Shown here: in pieces, positions 16,588 through 24,041 of the stretch | How positions within the stretch are numbered: position 1 is the first letter of the stretch | Layout of the letters: each line of letters begins with the position of its first letter | Source of the DNA: Streptomyces sp. Ru62 | Lineage (GTDB): Bacteria > Actinomycetota > Actinomycetes > Streptomycetales > Streptomycetaceae | Length of the DNA stretch: 64,000 nucleotides | Assembly (NCBI RefSeq): GCF_002920615.1 | Contig: NZ_PQSU01000042.1 | Coordinates: 1-64,000 of the forward strand | Reading direction: 5' to 3' | Made by a program: the position numbers and the translations under genes | The notes under the pieces: model-generated | What the model was told of the DNA's origin: nothing | Seen by the model: only the letters and a program-made list of their open reading frames with translations | Database searches by the model: none

Positions 16588-18117
16588 GTGCCACGTGGTG
16601 ACGGTCGACTCAATCACGATCTGCTTCCCGGCGAGAAGGGCCCCCAGGACGCTTGCGGCGTCTTCGGCGTCTGGGCTCCGGGTGAAGAGGTCGCAAAGCT
16701 CACGTACTTCGGGCTCTACGCCCTCCAGCACCGGGGTCAGGAATCCGCGGGAATCGCGGTCAGCAACGGCTCCCAGATCCTCGTCTTCAAGGACATGGGC
16801 CTGGTCTCCCAGGTCTTCGACGAGACCTCGCTCGGTTCGCTCCAGGGTCACATCGCGGTCGGACACGCCCGCTACTCGACCACCGGTGCCTCCGTGTGGG
16901 AGAACGCCCAGCCGACGTTCCGCGCCACCGCGCACGGTTCGATCGCGCTCGGCCACAACGGCAACCTGGTCAACACGGCGCAGCTCGCCGAGATGGTCGC
17001 CGACCTGCCCAACGACAACAACAGCCGCTCCACCCGGGTCGCGGCCACCAACGACACCGACCTGCTGACGGCCCTGCTGGCCGCCCAGGTCGACGAGAAC
17101 GGCAAGCCGCTGACCATCGAGGAGGCCGCGCACGCGGTGCTCCCGAAGGTCAAGGGCGCCTTCTCCCTCGTCTTCATGGACGAGCACACCCTCTACGCCG
17201 CCCGTGACCCGCAGGGCATCCGCCCGCTGGTCCTGGGCCGGCTGGAGCGCGGCTGGGTGGTCGCCTCCGAGACCGCCGCGCTGGACATCACCGGCGCGAG
17301 CTTCGTCCGCGAGATCGAGCCGGGCGAGTTCGTCGCCATCGACGAGAACGGCCTGCGCAGCTCCCGATTCGCGGAAGCGAAGCCCAAGGGCTGTGTCTTC
17401 GAGTACGTGTACCTGGCCCGCCCGGACACCGACATCGCCGGCCGGAACGTCTACCTCTCCCGCGTGGAGATGGGCCGCCGGCTGGCCAAGGAAGCCCCCG
17501 TAGAGGCCGATCTGGTCATAGCGACCCCGGAGTCCGGCACCCCGGCCGCCATCGGCTACGCGGAGGCCTCCGGCATCCCCTTCGGCGCGGGTCTCGTGAA
17601 GAACGCCTACGTCGGCCGTACGTTCATCCAGCCCTCGCAGACCATCCGCCAGCTGGGCATCCGGCTGAAGCTGAACCCGCTGAAGGAAGTCATCAAGGGC
17701 AAGCGCCTGGTCGTCGTCGACGACTCGATCGTGCGCGGCAACACCCAGCGGGCCCTGGTCCGCATGCTCCGCGAGGCCGGCGCCGCCGAGGTCCACATCC
17801 GGATCTCCTCGCCGCCCGTGAAGTGGCCCTGCTTCTTCGGCATCGACTTCGCCACCCGCGCGGAGCTGATCGCCAACGGCATGACCATCGAGGAGATCGG
17901 CACCAGCCTCGGCGCCGACTCGCTCGCCTACATCTCCATCGACGGCATGATCGAGGCGACCACGATCGCCAAGCCCAACCTGTGCCGCGCCTGCTTCGAC
18001 GGCGAGTACCCGATGGAGCTGCCGGACCCGGAGCTGCTCGGCAAGCAGCTGCTGGAGACCGAGCTGGCGGCCGGTCCGGCCGCGACCGCGGCGACCGACG
18101 CGATCCGCCGCCCGTAA
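16588..18117 (+). CDS. purF: Amidophosphoribosyltransferase
   Basis: A 509-residue enzyme of the first committed purine step (PRPP + glutamine to phosphoribosylamine). A 22-residue propeptide precedes the nucleophile Cys23 in DACGVFGVW, as in Bacillus-type PurF that requires processing. The glutaminase domain is followed by a PRTase domain with the PRPP loop VVVDDSIVRGNT. C-terminal cysteines in CFFGID and CRACFDG fit the 4Fe-4S cluster of this class. The GTG at 16588 has no ribosome site but a -10 box ideally placed for a leaderless transcript. purM follows after 32 bp. Confidence 0.96.
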   Translation: MPRGDGRLNHDLLPGEKGPQDACGVFGVWAPGEEVAKLTYFGLYALQHRGQESAGIAVSNGSQILVFKDMGLVSQVFDETSLGSLQGHIAVGHARYSTTGASVWENAQPTFRATAHGSIALGHNGNLVNTAQLAEMVADLPNDNNSRSTRVAATNDTDLLTALLAAQVDENGKPLTIEEAAHAVLPKVKGAFSLVFMDEHTLYAARDPQGIRPLVLGRLERGWVVASETAALDITGASFVREIEPGEFVAIDENGLRSSRFAEAKPKGCVFEYVYLARPDTDIAGRNVYLSRVEMGRRLAKEAPVEADLVIATPESGTPAAIGYAEASGIPFGAGLVKNAYVGRTFIQPSQTIRQLGIRLKLNPLKEVIKGKRLVVVDDSIVRGNTQRALVRMLREAGAAEVHIRISSPPVKWPCFFGIDFATRAELIANGMTIEEIGTSLGADSLAYISIDGMIEATTIAKPNLCRACFDGEYPMELPDPELLGKQLLETELAAGPAATAATDAIRRP

Positions 18118-18149
18118 GTTCTGCCGTACGACACGAAAGTTCTCACCCC

Positions 18150-19217
18150 ATGTCTGAGACGACTGGTGCCAGCTACGCAGCCGCGGGCGTCGACATCGAA
18201 GCGGGAGACCGCGCCGTGGAGCTCATGAAGGAGTGGGTGAAGAAGACCCAGCGCCCCGAGGTCCTGGGCGGCCTCGGCGGCTTCGCCGGGCTCTTCGACG
18301 CCTCCGCCCTCAAGCGCTACGAGCGCCCGCTGCTCGCCTCCGCCACGGACGGCGTCGGCACGAAGGTCGACATCGCGCGCCGGATGGGCGTCTACGACAC
18401 CATCGGCCACGACCTGGTCGCCATGGTCATGGACGACATCGTGGTGTGCGGCGCCGAGCCGCTGTTCATGACCGACTACATCTGCGTCGGCAAGGTGCAC
18501 CCCGAGCGTGTCGCGGCCATCGTCAAGGGCATCGCGGAGGGCTGTGTGCTGGCCGGATGCGCCCTGGTGGGCGGTGAGACGGCCGAACACCCCGGCCTGC
18601 TGGGCGAGGACGACTTCGACGTCGCGGGCGCCGGTACGGGCGTTGTGGAGGCCGACCGGCTGCTCGGCGCGGATCGCATCCGCACGGGGGACACCGTGAT
18701 CGCCATGGCGTCCTCCGGGCTTCACTCGAACGGGTACTCCCTGGTCCGCCACGTCCTGCTGAACACGGCGGGCCTGGCTCTGGAGTCGGAGGTGGCCGAG
18801 CTGGGCCGCACCCTCGGCGAGGAGCTGCTGGAGCCCACGAAGATCTACTCGCTGGACTGCCTGGCCCTGACCCGCACGGCCCAGGTGCACGCGTTCAGTC
18901 ACATCACCGGTGGCGGGCTCGCCGCCAACCTGGCCCGGGTGATCCCGGACGGGCTGCACGCCGTGGTCGACCGCTCCACCTGGACCCCGGGAGCGATCTT
19001 CGACCTGGTCGGGAAGACCGGGAACGTGGAGCGCCTGGAGCTGGAGAAGACCCTGAACATGGGCGTCGGCATGATCGCGATCGTCCCCCAGGAGTCCGCG
19101 GAGGTCGCCCTCGCCACGCTGGCCGACCGGGGTGTCGACGCCTGGGTCGCCGGTGAGATCACCGAGCGGGGCGACAGGACCACCGGCGCGGAGCTGGTGG
19201 GTGACTACGCGGTCTGA
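18150..19217 (+). CDS. purM: Phosphoribosylformylglycinamidine cyclo-ligase (AIR synthetase)
   Basis: A 355-residue enzyme converting FGAM to AIR with ATP. Family motifs are present: SYAAAGVDIEAGDRAV at the N-terminus, SATDGVGTK near 64, MDDIVVCGAEPLF near 93, LVGGETAEHPG and MGVGM near the C-terminus. ATG start at 18150; second gene of a purF-purM operon ending at a shared hairpin. Confidence 0.96.
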   Translation: MSETTGASYAAAGVDIEAGDRAVELMKEWVKKTQRPEVLGGLGGFAGLFDASALKRYERPLLASATDGVGTKVDIARRMGVYDTIGHDLVAMVMDDIVVCGAEPLFMTDYICVGKVHPERVAAIVKGIAEGCVLAGCALVGGETAEHPGLLGEDDFDVAGAGTGVVEADRLLGADRIRTGDTVIAMASSGLHSNGYSLVRHVLLNTAGLALESEVAELGRTLGEELLEPTKIYSLDCLALTRTAQVHAFSHITGGGLAANLARVIPDGLHAVVDRSTWTPGAIFDLVGKTGNVERLELEKTLNMGVGMIAIVPQESAEVALATLADRGVDAWVAGEITERGDRTTGAELVGDYAV

Positions 19218-19237
19218 CCTCGCGGACAGCACAGAAG

Positions 19238-19264
19238 CCGGTCGGTGGCTGTGCCACCGACCGG
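19238..19264. terminator. Bidirectional terminator purM / DUF3073
   Basis: A 12-bp perfect stem (19238-19249 with 19253-19264), loop TGT, in the 66-bp gap between convergent genes. It should end transcription from both sides. Confidence 0.8.
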
Positions 19265-19283
19265 ACTGGTGCTCAGTGCAAGG

Positions 19284-19535
19284 TCAAGCGCCTCGACGGT
19301 GCTGTGTGGGACCTTCGTCCTCGTCCTCGTCGTCGTCCTCATAGAGGTCGGCGTAGCGGGAGTACAGGTCGTCGTCGTCATGCTCATCGTCCGTGAAGCG
19401 GTCGCCGTTCGGCGACTGGTTCGACGTCGATGCGCCCAGCTCCTCGGCCAGGCGTGACAGGTCCGTCCCGCCGCTGTTGTACTTCAGCTGGCGGGCGACC
19501 TTCGTCTGCTTGGCCTTGGCCCGGCCGCGCCCCAT
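19284..19535 (-). CDS. DUF3073 family small protein
   Basis: An 83-residue actinobacterial protein with a basic N-terminus (MGRGRAKAKQTKVARQLKY) and a very acidic C-terminus with runs of Asp/Glu (about 48-73). The charge split suggests nucleic-acid or protein binding, but no function is known. The position between purM and vdh is conserved in Streptomyces as far as I recall. Confidence 0.9.
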   Translation of the reverse strand: MGRGRAKAKQTKVARQLKYNSGGTDLSRLAEELGASTSNQSPNGDRFTDDEHDDDDLYSRYADLYEDDDEDEDEGPTQHRRGA

Positions 19536-19825
19536 GGCTCGACCCCCTCAACGACGGGGCTCGACGGCCCCAGAGTCTGACACGCGTTCATGATCTGGAA
19601 CGGACTCTCCATGGAGAGGCCGGTCCGTAGGGCTTCCACGGTACCTGAGCCCGCGCCCATACGGTACGTCGCCCGCAGCACGCGCGTGTGCCCAGGACCT
19701 TCGAGGCGCCCTGTCCTCGCTGGTCAGTGGCGATTTTAACCACTTATCGGGGAACGACCCGCCGGTGGAAGTGAGAGTTCTCTCTAAGTTCCCGCCGACG
19801 GGTACCGCTCATGTGTGCGATCGGC
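19536..19825. other. Intergenic region DUF3073 / vdh
   Basis: 290 bp without a gene. It must hold the DUF3073 promoter on the minus strand and the vdh transcription end. An interrupted inverted repeat lies at about 19757-19802 (centre GAGAGTTCTCTC), a possible vdh terminator, and a short GTGG...CCAC hairpin at about 19727-19743 has an AT-rich loop. Confidence 0.4.
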
Positions 19826-20932
19826 TCAGTGCGCGGCGCGGGTCGCGCGCGCGTCGGCCATCCGCTGCTCGGCGATCCGGTCGGCCGCCGCGGCCGGCGG
19901 AATCCCGTCGTCCTTCGCACGTGCGAATATGGCCAGCGTGGTGTCGAAGATCTTCGCCGCCTTGGCCTTGCACCGGTCGAAGTCGAACCCGTGCAGCTCG
20001 TCGGCCACCTGGATCACCCCGCCGGCGTTCACCACGTAGTCCGGCGCGTAGAGGATCCCGCGGTCGGCGAGGTCCTTCTCCACACCCGGGTGGGCCAGCT
20101 GGTTGTTGGCCGCACCGCAGACCACCCTGGCGGTGAGCACCGGGACGCTGTCGTCGTTCAGGGCGCCGCCGAGGGCGCAGGGGGCGTAGATGTCGAGTCC
20201 GTCGACCCGGATCAGCTCCTCGGTGGTGGCGACGGCCGTCACCCCCACGGGGTACTGCTCCAGGATCCGCTGGACGGCGTCCACGCGCACGTCCGTGATC
20301 ACGACCTCCGCGCCCTCGTCCCGCAGGTGCTTCACCAGGTGGCGGCCGACCTTGCCGACACCGGCGATGCCGACCTTGCGGCCGCGCAGCGAGGGGTCGC
20401 CCCACAGGTGCTGGGCGGAGGCGCGCATGCCCTGGTAGACGCCGAAGGCGGTGAGCACGGAGGAGTCGCCGGCGCCGCCGTTCTCGGGGGAGCGGCCGGT
20501 GGTCCAGCGGCACTCGCGGGCCACCACGTCCATGTCGGCGACGTACGTGCCGACGTCGCACGCGGTGACGTAGCGGCCGCCGAGGGAGGCGACCATGCGG
20601 CCGTAGGCGAGGAGCAGCTCCTCGGTCTTGTCACGCTCCGGGTCGCCGATGATCACGGCCTTGCCGCCGCCGTGGTCCAGCCCGGCCATGGCGTTCTTGT
20701 ACGACATGCCGCGCGCGAGGTTGAGGGCGTCGGCGACGGCCTCCGCCTCGGTCGCGTACGGGTAGAAGCGCGTGCCGCCGAGGGCGGGGCCCAGGGCGGT
20801 GGAGTGGATGGCGATCACGGCCTTGAGACCGCTGGCGCGGTCCTGGCAGAGCACGACCTGCTCATGGCCGCCCTGGTCCGAGTGGAACAGGGCGTGCAGG
20901 ACATCAGCAGGCGCGCCGGTTACGTCGGTCAC
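19826..20932 (-). CDS. vdh: Valine dehydrogenase (Glu/Leu/Phe/Val dehydrogenase family)
   Basis: A 368-residue NAD-dependent amino-acid dehydrogenase, matching Streptomyces valine dehydrogenase, which deaminates branched-chain amino acids to 2-oxo acids used as fatty-acid and polyketide precursors. The catalytic Lys region is MAGLDHGGGKAVI (about 82-94), the preceding glycine-rich substrate site is GPALGGTRFYPY, and the Rossmann motif is GIAGVGKVG (about 188-196). The GTG at 20932 follows AGGAGT at good spacing. Monocistronic, divergent from the next gene. Confidence 0.93.
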   Translation of the reverse strand: MTDVTGAPADVLHALFHSDQGGHEQVVLCQDRASGLKAVIAIHSTALGPALGGTRFYPYATEAEAVADALNLARGMSYKNAMAGLDHGGGKAVIIGDPERDKTEELLLAYGRMVASLGGRYVTACDVGTYVADMDVVARECRWTTGRSPENGGAGDSSVLTAFGVYQGMRASAQHLWGDPSLRGRKVGIAGVGKVGRHLVKHLRDEGAEVVITDVRVDAVQRILEQYPVGVTAVATTEELIRVDGLDIYAPCALGGALNDDSVPVLTARVVCGAANNQLAHPGVEKDLADRGILYAPDYVVNAGGVIQVADELHGFDFDRCKAKAAKIFDTTLAIFARAKDDGIPPAAAADRIAEQRMADARATRAAH

Positions 20933-21132
20933 TGTGGTGACTCCTGTGTACTAGCGGCGAGTGGGGTTCGGTCCCCGTACGGGTGGCGGGGAACCGTGGC
21001 ATGAGCGTAGAGCCTCGGTTCCCGCACCATCCGCGCAGTGTTCAGGATCACTCTCCGGAGCCCGCTGTGCACGTATGAGCGTGGCACGATTTGCAGTGGT
21101 TTCGAGCCGGGTCCGATGGGGAGGGAGCAGGC

Positions 21133-21975
21133 GTGCCGAAGGTGTCCTCCGTGGTCGTCCCCTATGCCGCGTACCTGCGCGTGTACGAGCCGCTGGGCGC
21201 CTTCCCGGAGCCGGAGCGCGGTCACTGGGCGCGCTACGCCCGCCGCCCCGACCGCCCCTCGTACCAGGACGAGCTGCGTCGCTCCCTGGCCGACCTGCTG
21301 CCCATCCCGCCGATCGCGGTGCCGGTGCACGAGAGCGGCGACGCCTTCGTGCTGGAGGTCGACGGGGTGGTGTGCGTGTGCCCCTGGCGGACCCGGCTGC
21401 GCGGCTGGCAGGCCCTGGAGGAGCTGCCCGAGGAGCTGCCGCCGCCGGTGCTGGACGCGGTGCTGCCGCCGGTGGTGCGCCGGCAGGCCGCCCAGGACTA
21501 CGAGCGCTGGCTCGCCCGCAACCCCGACGCCCGCCCGTGGATCCGCACGGCGACCTGGCAGGTGCCGCTGAACTGGTTCGTGCTGGTCTCGGACGAGGAG
21601 CGGCGGTACGACAAGGGGACCGCGGACGTGCCCCCGGTGCTGCGCTACCGCACGCCGATGGTGCAGGCCCGGCGCCGGGTGGCGAGGGCGCTGCGGACGC
21701 TGAAGGACACCGTCGAGGAGGGCCCGCTGATCGACGGTCTCGTGGACGTCGGCCGCTGGCTGGAGGAGTTCCACCCGCGCTCGCTGGTGGAGCTGGACTA
21801 CGGCGGCCTGGTGCATGTGCTGCCGGCCGGCGAGCTGGAGGGCGACCACTCGGCGGCGGACGTGGCGGCCGGGATCGAGGCGCTGCGCCGGGGCGACGGG
21901 GCGGCCGCCGGGGAGGCGTACGGGCGGCTGGTGGAGCGGTGGCGGGCGGTACGGGACCGGCGCTCCGCGAACTGA
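21133..21975 (+). CDS. Conserved hypothetical protein upstream of bldC
   Basis: A 280-residue soluble protein with no signal peptide, membrane helix or motif I can identify. It is rich in Trp, Arg and Pro; features include a Tyr-rich start (VVPYAAYLRVYEPLGAF), a WRTRLRGWQALEELP element near 76-90, and a charged C-terminal helix. GTG 21133 follows GGGAGGGAG; an in-frame ATG at 21091 lacks a site. It is found beside bldC in Streptomyces as I recall. Function unknown. Confidence 0.8.
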   Translation: MPKVSSVVVPYAAYLRVYEPLGAFPEPERGHWARYARRPDRPSYQDELRRSLADLLPIPPIAVPVHESGDAFVLEVDGVVCVCPWRTRLRGWQALEELPEELPPPVLDAVLPPVVRRQAAQDYERWLARNPDARPWIRTATWQVPLNWFVLVSDEERRYDKGTADVPPVLRYRTPMVQARRRVARALRTLKDTVEEGPLIDGLVDVGRWLEEFHPRSLVELDYGGLVHVLPAGELEGDHSAADVAAGIEALRRGDGAAAGEAYGRLVERWRAVRDRRSAN

Positions 21976-21989
21976 GTGATGTGCGTCAC
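21976..21989. promoter_or_regulatory. Perfect Crp-type site
   Basis: GTGATGTGCGTCAC directly after the upstream gene's stop codon fits both the general GTGA-N6-TCAC palindrome and the Streptomyces Crp consensus GTG-N6-GNCAC. It lies 505 bp before bldC, so its target is unclear. Confidence 0.45.
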
Positions 21990-22230
21990 GGTCAAATCGG
22001 TGACACAGGACGTACGTTCTACTCGCTGGACTACCTGACGGGGCGTTGGCCCCGATCCGGACGTATGTCTCAAGGGTGATGGACGGCACTTACCCGGCTC
22101 TTGCGCCTCTTGGCACCCCTCGTGCCAAAATAGGACAAGGAGTCCGGGGAGGGCTCCATCCGTCCAACTATGCTCCATGATGGGCGGATTCTCAGCATTG
22201 CACGCTTTGGGGGGTCTGGTGACTCCTGCA

Positions 22231-22259
22231 CGCCACTGTGACTGATCGTCACAGTGGCG
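22231..22259. promoter_or_regulatory. 12-bp perfect inverted repeat upstream of bldC
   Basis: CGCCACTGTGAC and GTCACAGTGGCG separated by TGATC. It could be a terminator of the upstream gene (no T-run follows) or a regulator operator about 235 bp before bldC. Confidence 0.5.
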
Positions 22260-22493
22260 TGACTGTCCGCTATGGCATGGTCCATCGGCTTCCGTCGCTG
22301 ATGAACACCTGGGAGGGCAATTCCATCGGTTTGGCCGACGCGGCTGGACAGATGGTGTAGTTGTAGTGCCGAGGACAAGCCGTTCGTCCTATAACCGACT
22401 CGACTCGCGTCCGCCATTTCGGGCAACGCGGGTCAAGGTGCAGAATTTAGAGGAAAGAACCGAGAAGGTTCGGTTCTCCCGAGGAGGCCGCTC

Positions 22494-22700
22494 ATGACCG
22501 CTCGCACCCCTGATGCCGAGCCGCTGCTGACCCCGGCTGAGGTCGCCACCATGTTCCGTGTCGACCCCAAGACGGTCACGCGGTGGGCGAAGGCCGGCAA
22601 GCTCACGTCCATCCGTACGCTCGGCGGGCACCGCCGCTACCGCGAGGCCGAGGTCCGCGCCCTGCTCGCGGGCATCCCGCAGCAGCGCAGCGAGGCCTGA
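22494..22700 (+). CDS. bldC: Developmental regulator BldC (small MerR-like DNA-binding protein)
   Basis: A 68-residue protein that matches BldC: a single winged helix-turn-helix of the MerR type (LLTPAEVATMFRVDPKTVTRWAKAGKL, about 11-37) with the following wing SIRTLGGHRRYR, and no effector domain. BldC delays entry into development in Streptomyces by binding AT-rich direct repeats cooperatively. ATG 22494 follows GAGGAGG. A strong terminator lies 150 bp downstream. Confidence 0.97.
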   Translation: MTARTPDAEPLLTPAEVATMFRVDPKTVTRWAKAGKLTSIRTLGGHRRYREAEVRALLAGIPQQRSEA

Positions 22701-22849
22701 ACAACTCAATAACCGGGCAAGACGGTCGGTTCCCCCAACTGGCCGAGGCGCTCGAAACCCTAGCTCCAAGCGACGCGGGACCTGCCCCAACAGGCCCCTC
22801 GCCCAGGCCGAAGAGAACGTTGTAGGCAAGCGACACAGGGTGCGTCGTC

Positions 22850-22883
22850 GATCGCGCTGGACTCCGCCGGGTCCAGCGCGATC
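22850..22883 (+). terminator. Strong terminator of bldC
   Basis: A 13-bp perfect stem (22850-22862 with 22871-22883), an 8-base loop and then TTTTT: a textbook rho-independent terminator, unusually T-rich for this GC-rich genome. The bldC mRNA would have a ~150-nt 3' untranslated part. Confidence 0.92.
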
Positions 22884-22888
22884 TTTTT

Positions 22889-23175
22889 GTGCGCAGGTCG
22901 GGGGTGTCGCGCGGCGCTTGTGAGCGTCCTTGTCGGAGTCTGGGGAGGGGTGTGGGAACGGCTGTGGGCGGCCCCTGCGGGTGGTGCAATTGCACATATT
23001 AAATTGACCCGTTGTATGAAGGGGGTAAGTACCGCCGTTTCAAAAACTCATGCGGTGACTCCCGTCACACGCCCGGATGCTTGTTGCCTGCGGCTCCTGT
23101 GGGTTAGAGGAGCCTCCGGGTGGGCTGCGGTGCCTCAGACTCCCACGCCCGTACGGAGGTTGGGGCCGGCGGAGG
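22889..23175. other. AT-rich island between bldC terminator and small CxxC gene
   Basis: 287 bp without a protein gene. At 22981-23035 there is a local AT-rich island containing the 12-bp palindrome GTGCAATTGCAC (22984-22995), a second AATT (23002-23005), a TTGACC -35-like box (23004-23009) and TAAGTA (23026-23031). A hairpin (GGCTCC/GGAGCC) follows near 23091-23115. This could be a promoter for a short RNA. Confidence 0.35.
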
Positions 23176-23370
23176 TCAGGCGCGACGAGTGGCCTCGCCG
23201 TCCTCGGGGGTCTCCTGCTCGGCCTCCTGGGCCTGCGGGGCGGCGTCCATCGCCAGCCGCAGCAGGTGGTGGCAGATGGGACAGTGGCGGGTGAGGTGCC
23301 GGTAGGAGGAGGCGGCCGACAGATGCGCCCTCAGAAGCGCCCGCGTCTCGTGCCTGACCGACGCCGCCAT
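23176..23370 (-). CDS. Small conserved protein with CPIC motif (likely DUF6274)
   Basis: A 64-residue protein with a His-rich N-terminal half (RHLTRHCPICHHLL, about 24-37) in which CPIC plus neighbouring His could bind zinc, and an acidic Gln/Glu/Ala-rich tail. The ATG at 23370 has a good GGAGGTG ribosome site, which supports it as a true gene. It resembles the small Streptomyces family DUF6274 as I remember it; function unknown. Confidence 0.7.
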   Translation of the reverse strand: MAASVRHETRALLRAHLSAASSYRHLTRHCPICHHLLRLAMDAAPQAQEAEQETPEDGEATRRA

Positions 23371-23460
23371 ACGCCACCTCCGGGGGCCGCACAGAGGGAA
23401 CGAGCCCTGCTCCCTGAGTACCGAGGGAATGTGACGCCGTCAAGACGACGGGGGCTCCGC

Positions 23461-23690
23461 CGGGTTGGGTGCCGGGTGCCGGTGCCGCCCCTGGGGGCCG
23501 CACCCCCGGCCCCCCATCGGCCCTGCCGGGCTTCGTCCTCAAACGCCGGACGGGCTGATCTCCCCGGATCGGCGGGTTGGGTGCCGGGTGCCGGTGCCGG
23601 GGGTGCCCCTGGGGGCCGCGCCCCTGGCCCCTCATCGGCCCTGCCGGGCTTCGTCCTCAAACGCCGGACGGGCTGATCTCCCCGGATCGG
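23461..23690. repeat. Tandem duplication with a Streptomyces intergenic palindrome
   Basis: Two units (about 23461-23571 and 23573-23690) are nearly identical, with a 6-bp length difference. Each holds GTCCTCAAACGCCGGAC (arms GTCC/GGAC) within a GGGCTTC...CGGGCTG context, a sequence widespread in Streptomyces intergenic DNA, together with GGTTGGGTGCCGGG. Confidence 0.85.
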
Positions 23691-23700
23691 AGACATGCCA

Positions 23701-23760
23701 GAGGCCCGCTGTCCCTTGTGGGATGCGGGCCTCGATGTCTGTGCGGTCCTGACGGGATTT
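23701..23760. repeat. Partial copy of tRNA-Asp 3' end and terminator
   Basis: Nearly identical to 23829-23888, differing over a 5-base block. It includes the terminator-like hairpin and the last ~17 bases of the tRNA-Asp gene, and identity stops inside the T-stem. The full tRNA lies 128 bp away. Confidence 0.8.
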
Positions 23761-23828
23761 GCTGTGTTGGATTGCGGCTCCGCCGCGGGCGCGGCCTCTG
23801 TGGTGGTCCGGCCGGAGGGGGTACGACT

Positions 23829-23861
23829 GAGGCCCGCTGTCCCTTGTGGGATGCGGGCCTC
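23829..23861 (-). terminator. Terminator of tRNA-Asp copy 1
   Basis: Stem GAGGCCCGC/GCGGGCCTC (23829-23837 with 23853-23861) with an additional inner stem TCCC/GGGA, 11 bp after the tRNA on its strand. Confidence 0.75.
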
Positions 23862-23871
23862 TAGCTCTGTG

Positions 23872-23946
23872 CGGTCCTGACGGGATTTGAACCCGCGGCC
23901 TCCACCTTGACAGGGTGGCGAGCACTCCAAACTGCTCCACAGGACC
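23872..23946 (-). tRNA. tRNA-Asp (anticodon GUC), copy 1
   Basis: A 75-nt cloverleaf: acceptor GGTCCTG/CAGGACC, discriminator G, anticodon stem CCACC/GGTGG with loop CTGTCAA (GTC), and T-loop GTTCAAAT. CCA not encoded. Identical in sequence to 29693-29767. Confidence 0.96.
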
Positions 23947-23996
23947 TTGTTTCGCGGCGCTTTTTCTTACGTTGCGCTGCGAGAAGAGACTGTACA

Positions 23997-24029
23997 GGAG
24001 GGTGAGGGTCCTGGTCGAACTCACCCTCC
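23997..24029 (-). terminator. Terminator of hrpA
   Basis: Stem GGAGGGTGAG/CTCACCCTCC (23997-24006 with 24020-24029), 13-base loop, 12 bp after the hrpA stop, followed on that strand by pyrimidine-rich sequence. Confidence 0.7.
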
Positions 24030-24041
24030 GTGCGGGAGCGG

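Larger units (their letters stand above)
21976..22493. other. bldC upstream region
   Basis: 518 bp without a gene, AT-richer than its surroundings, with several symmetrical elements: the Crp-type site (21976-21989), a 12-bp inverted repeat (22231-22259) and AACCGA/TCGGTT (22458-22463 and 22470-22475) just before the bldC ribosome site. From published work, bldC is a direct BldD target; I cannot assign the BldD box with certainty. An AATT element at 22444-22447 resembles sites reported for BldC itself. Confidence 0.5.
23371..23871. other. Repeat-rich intergenic region
   Basis: 500 bp with no supported gene. It contains a ~115-bp tandem duplication (23461-23690), then a 60-bp direct repeat that copies the 3' end of tRNA-Asp and its terminator (23701-23760 and 23829-23888). 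Confidence 0.6.

Noticed and set aside
23077..23676. 199-codon plus-strand frame across the repeat region after bldC
   Set aside because: It runs through the tandem intergenic repeats and opposite a better-supported small gene with a ribosome site.
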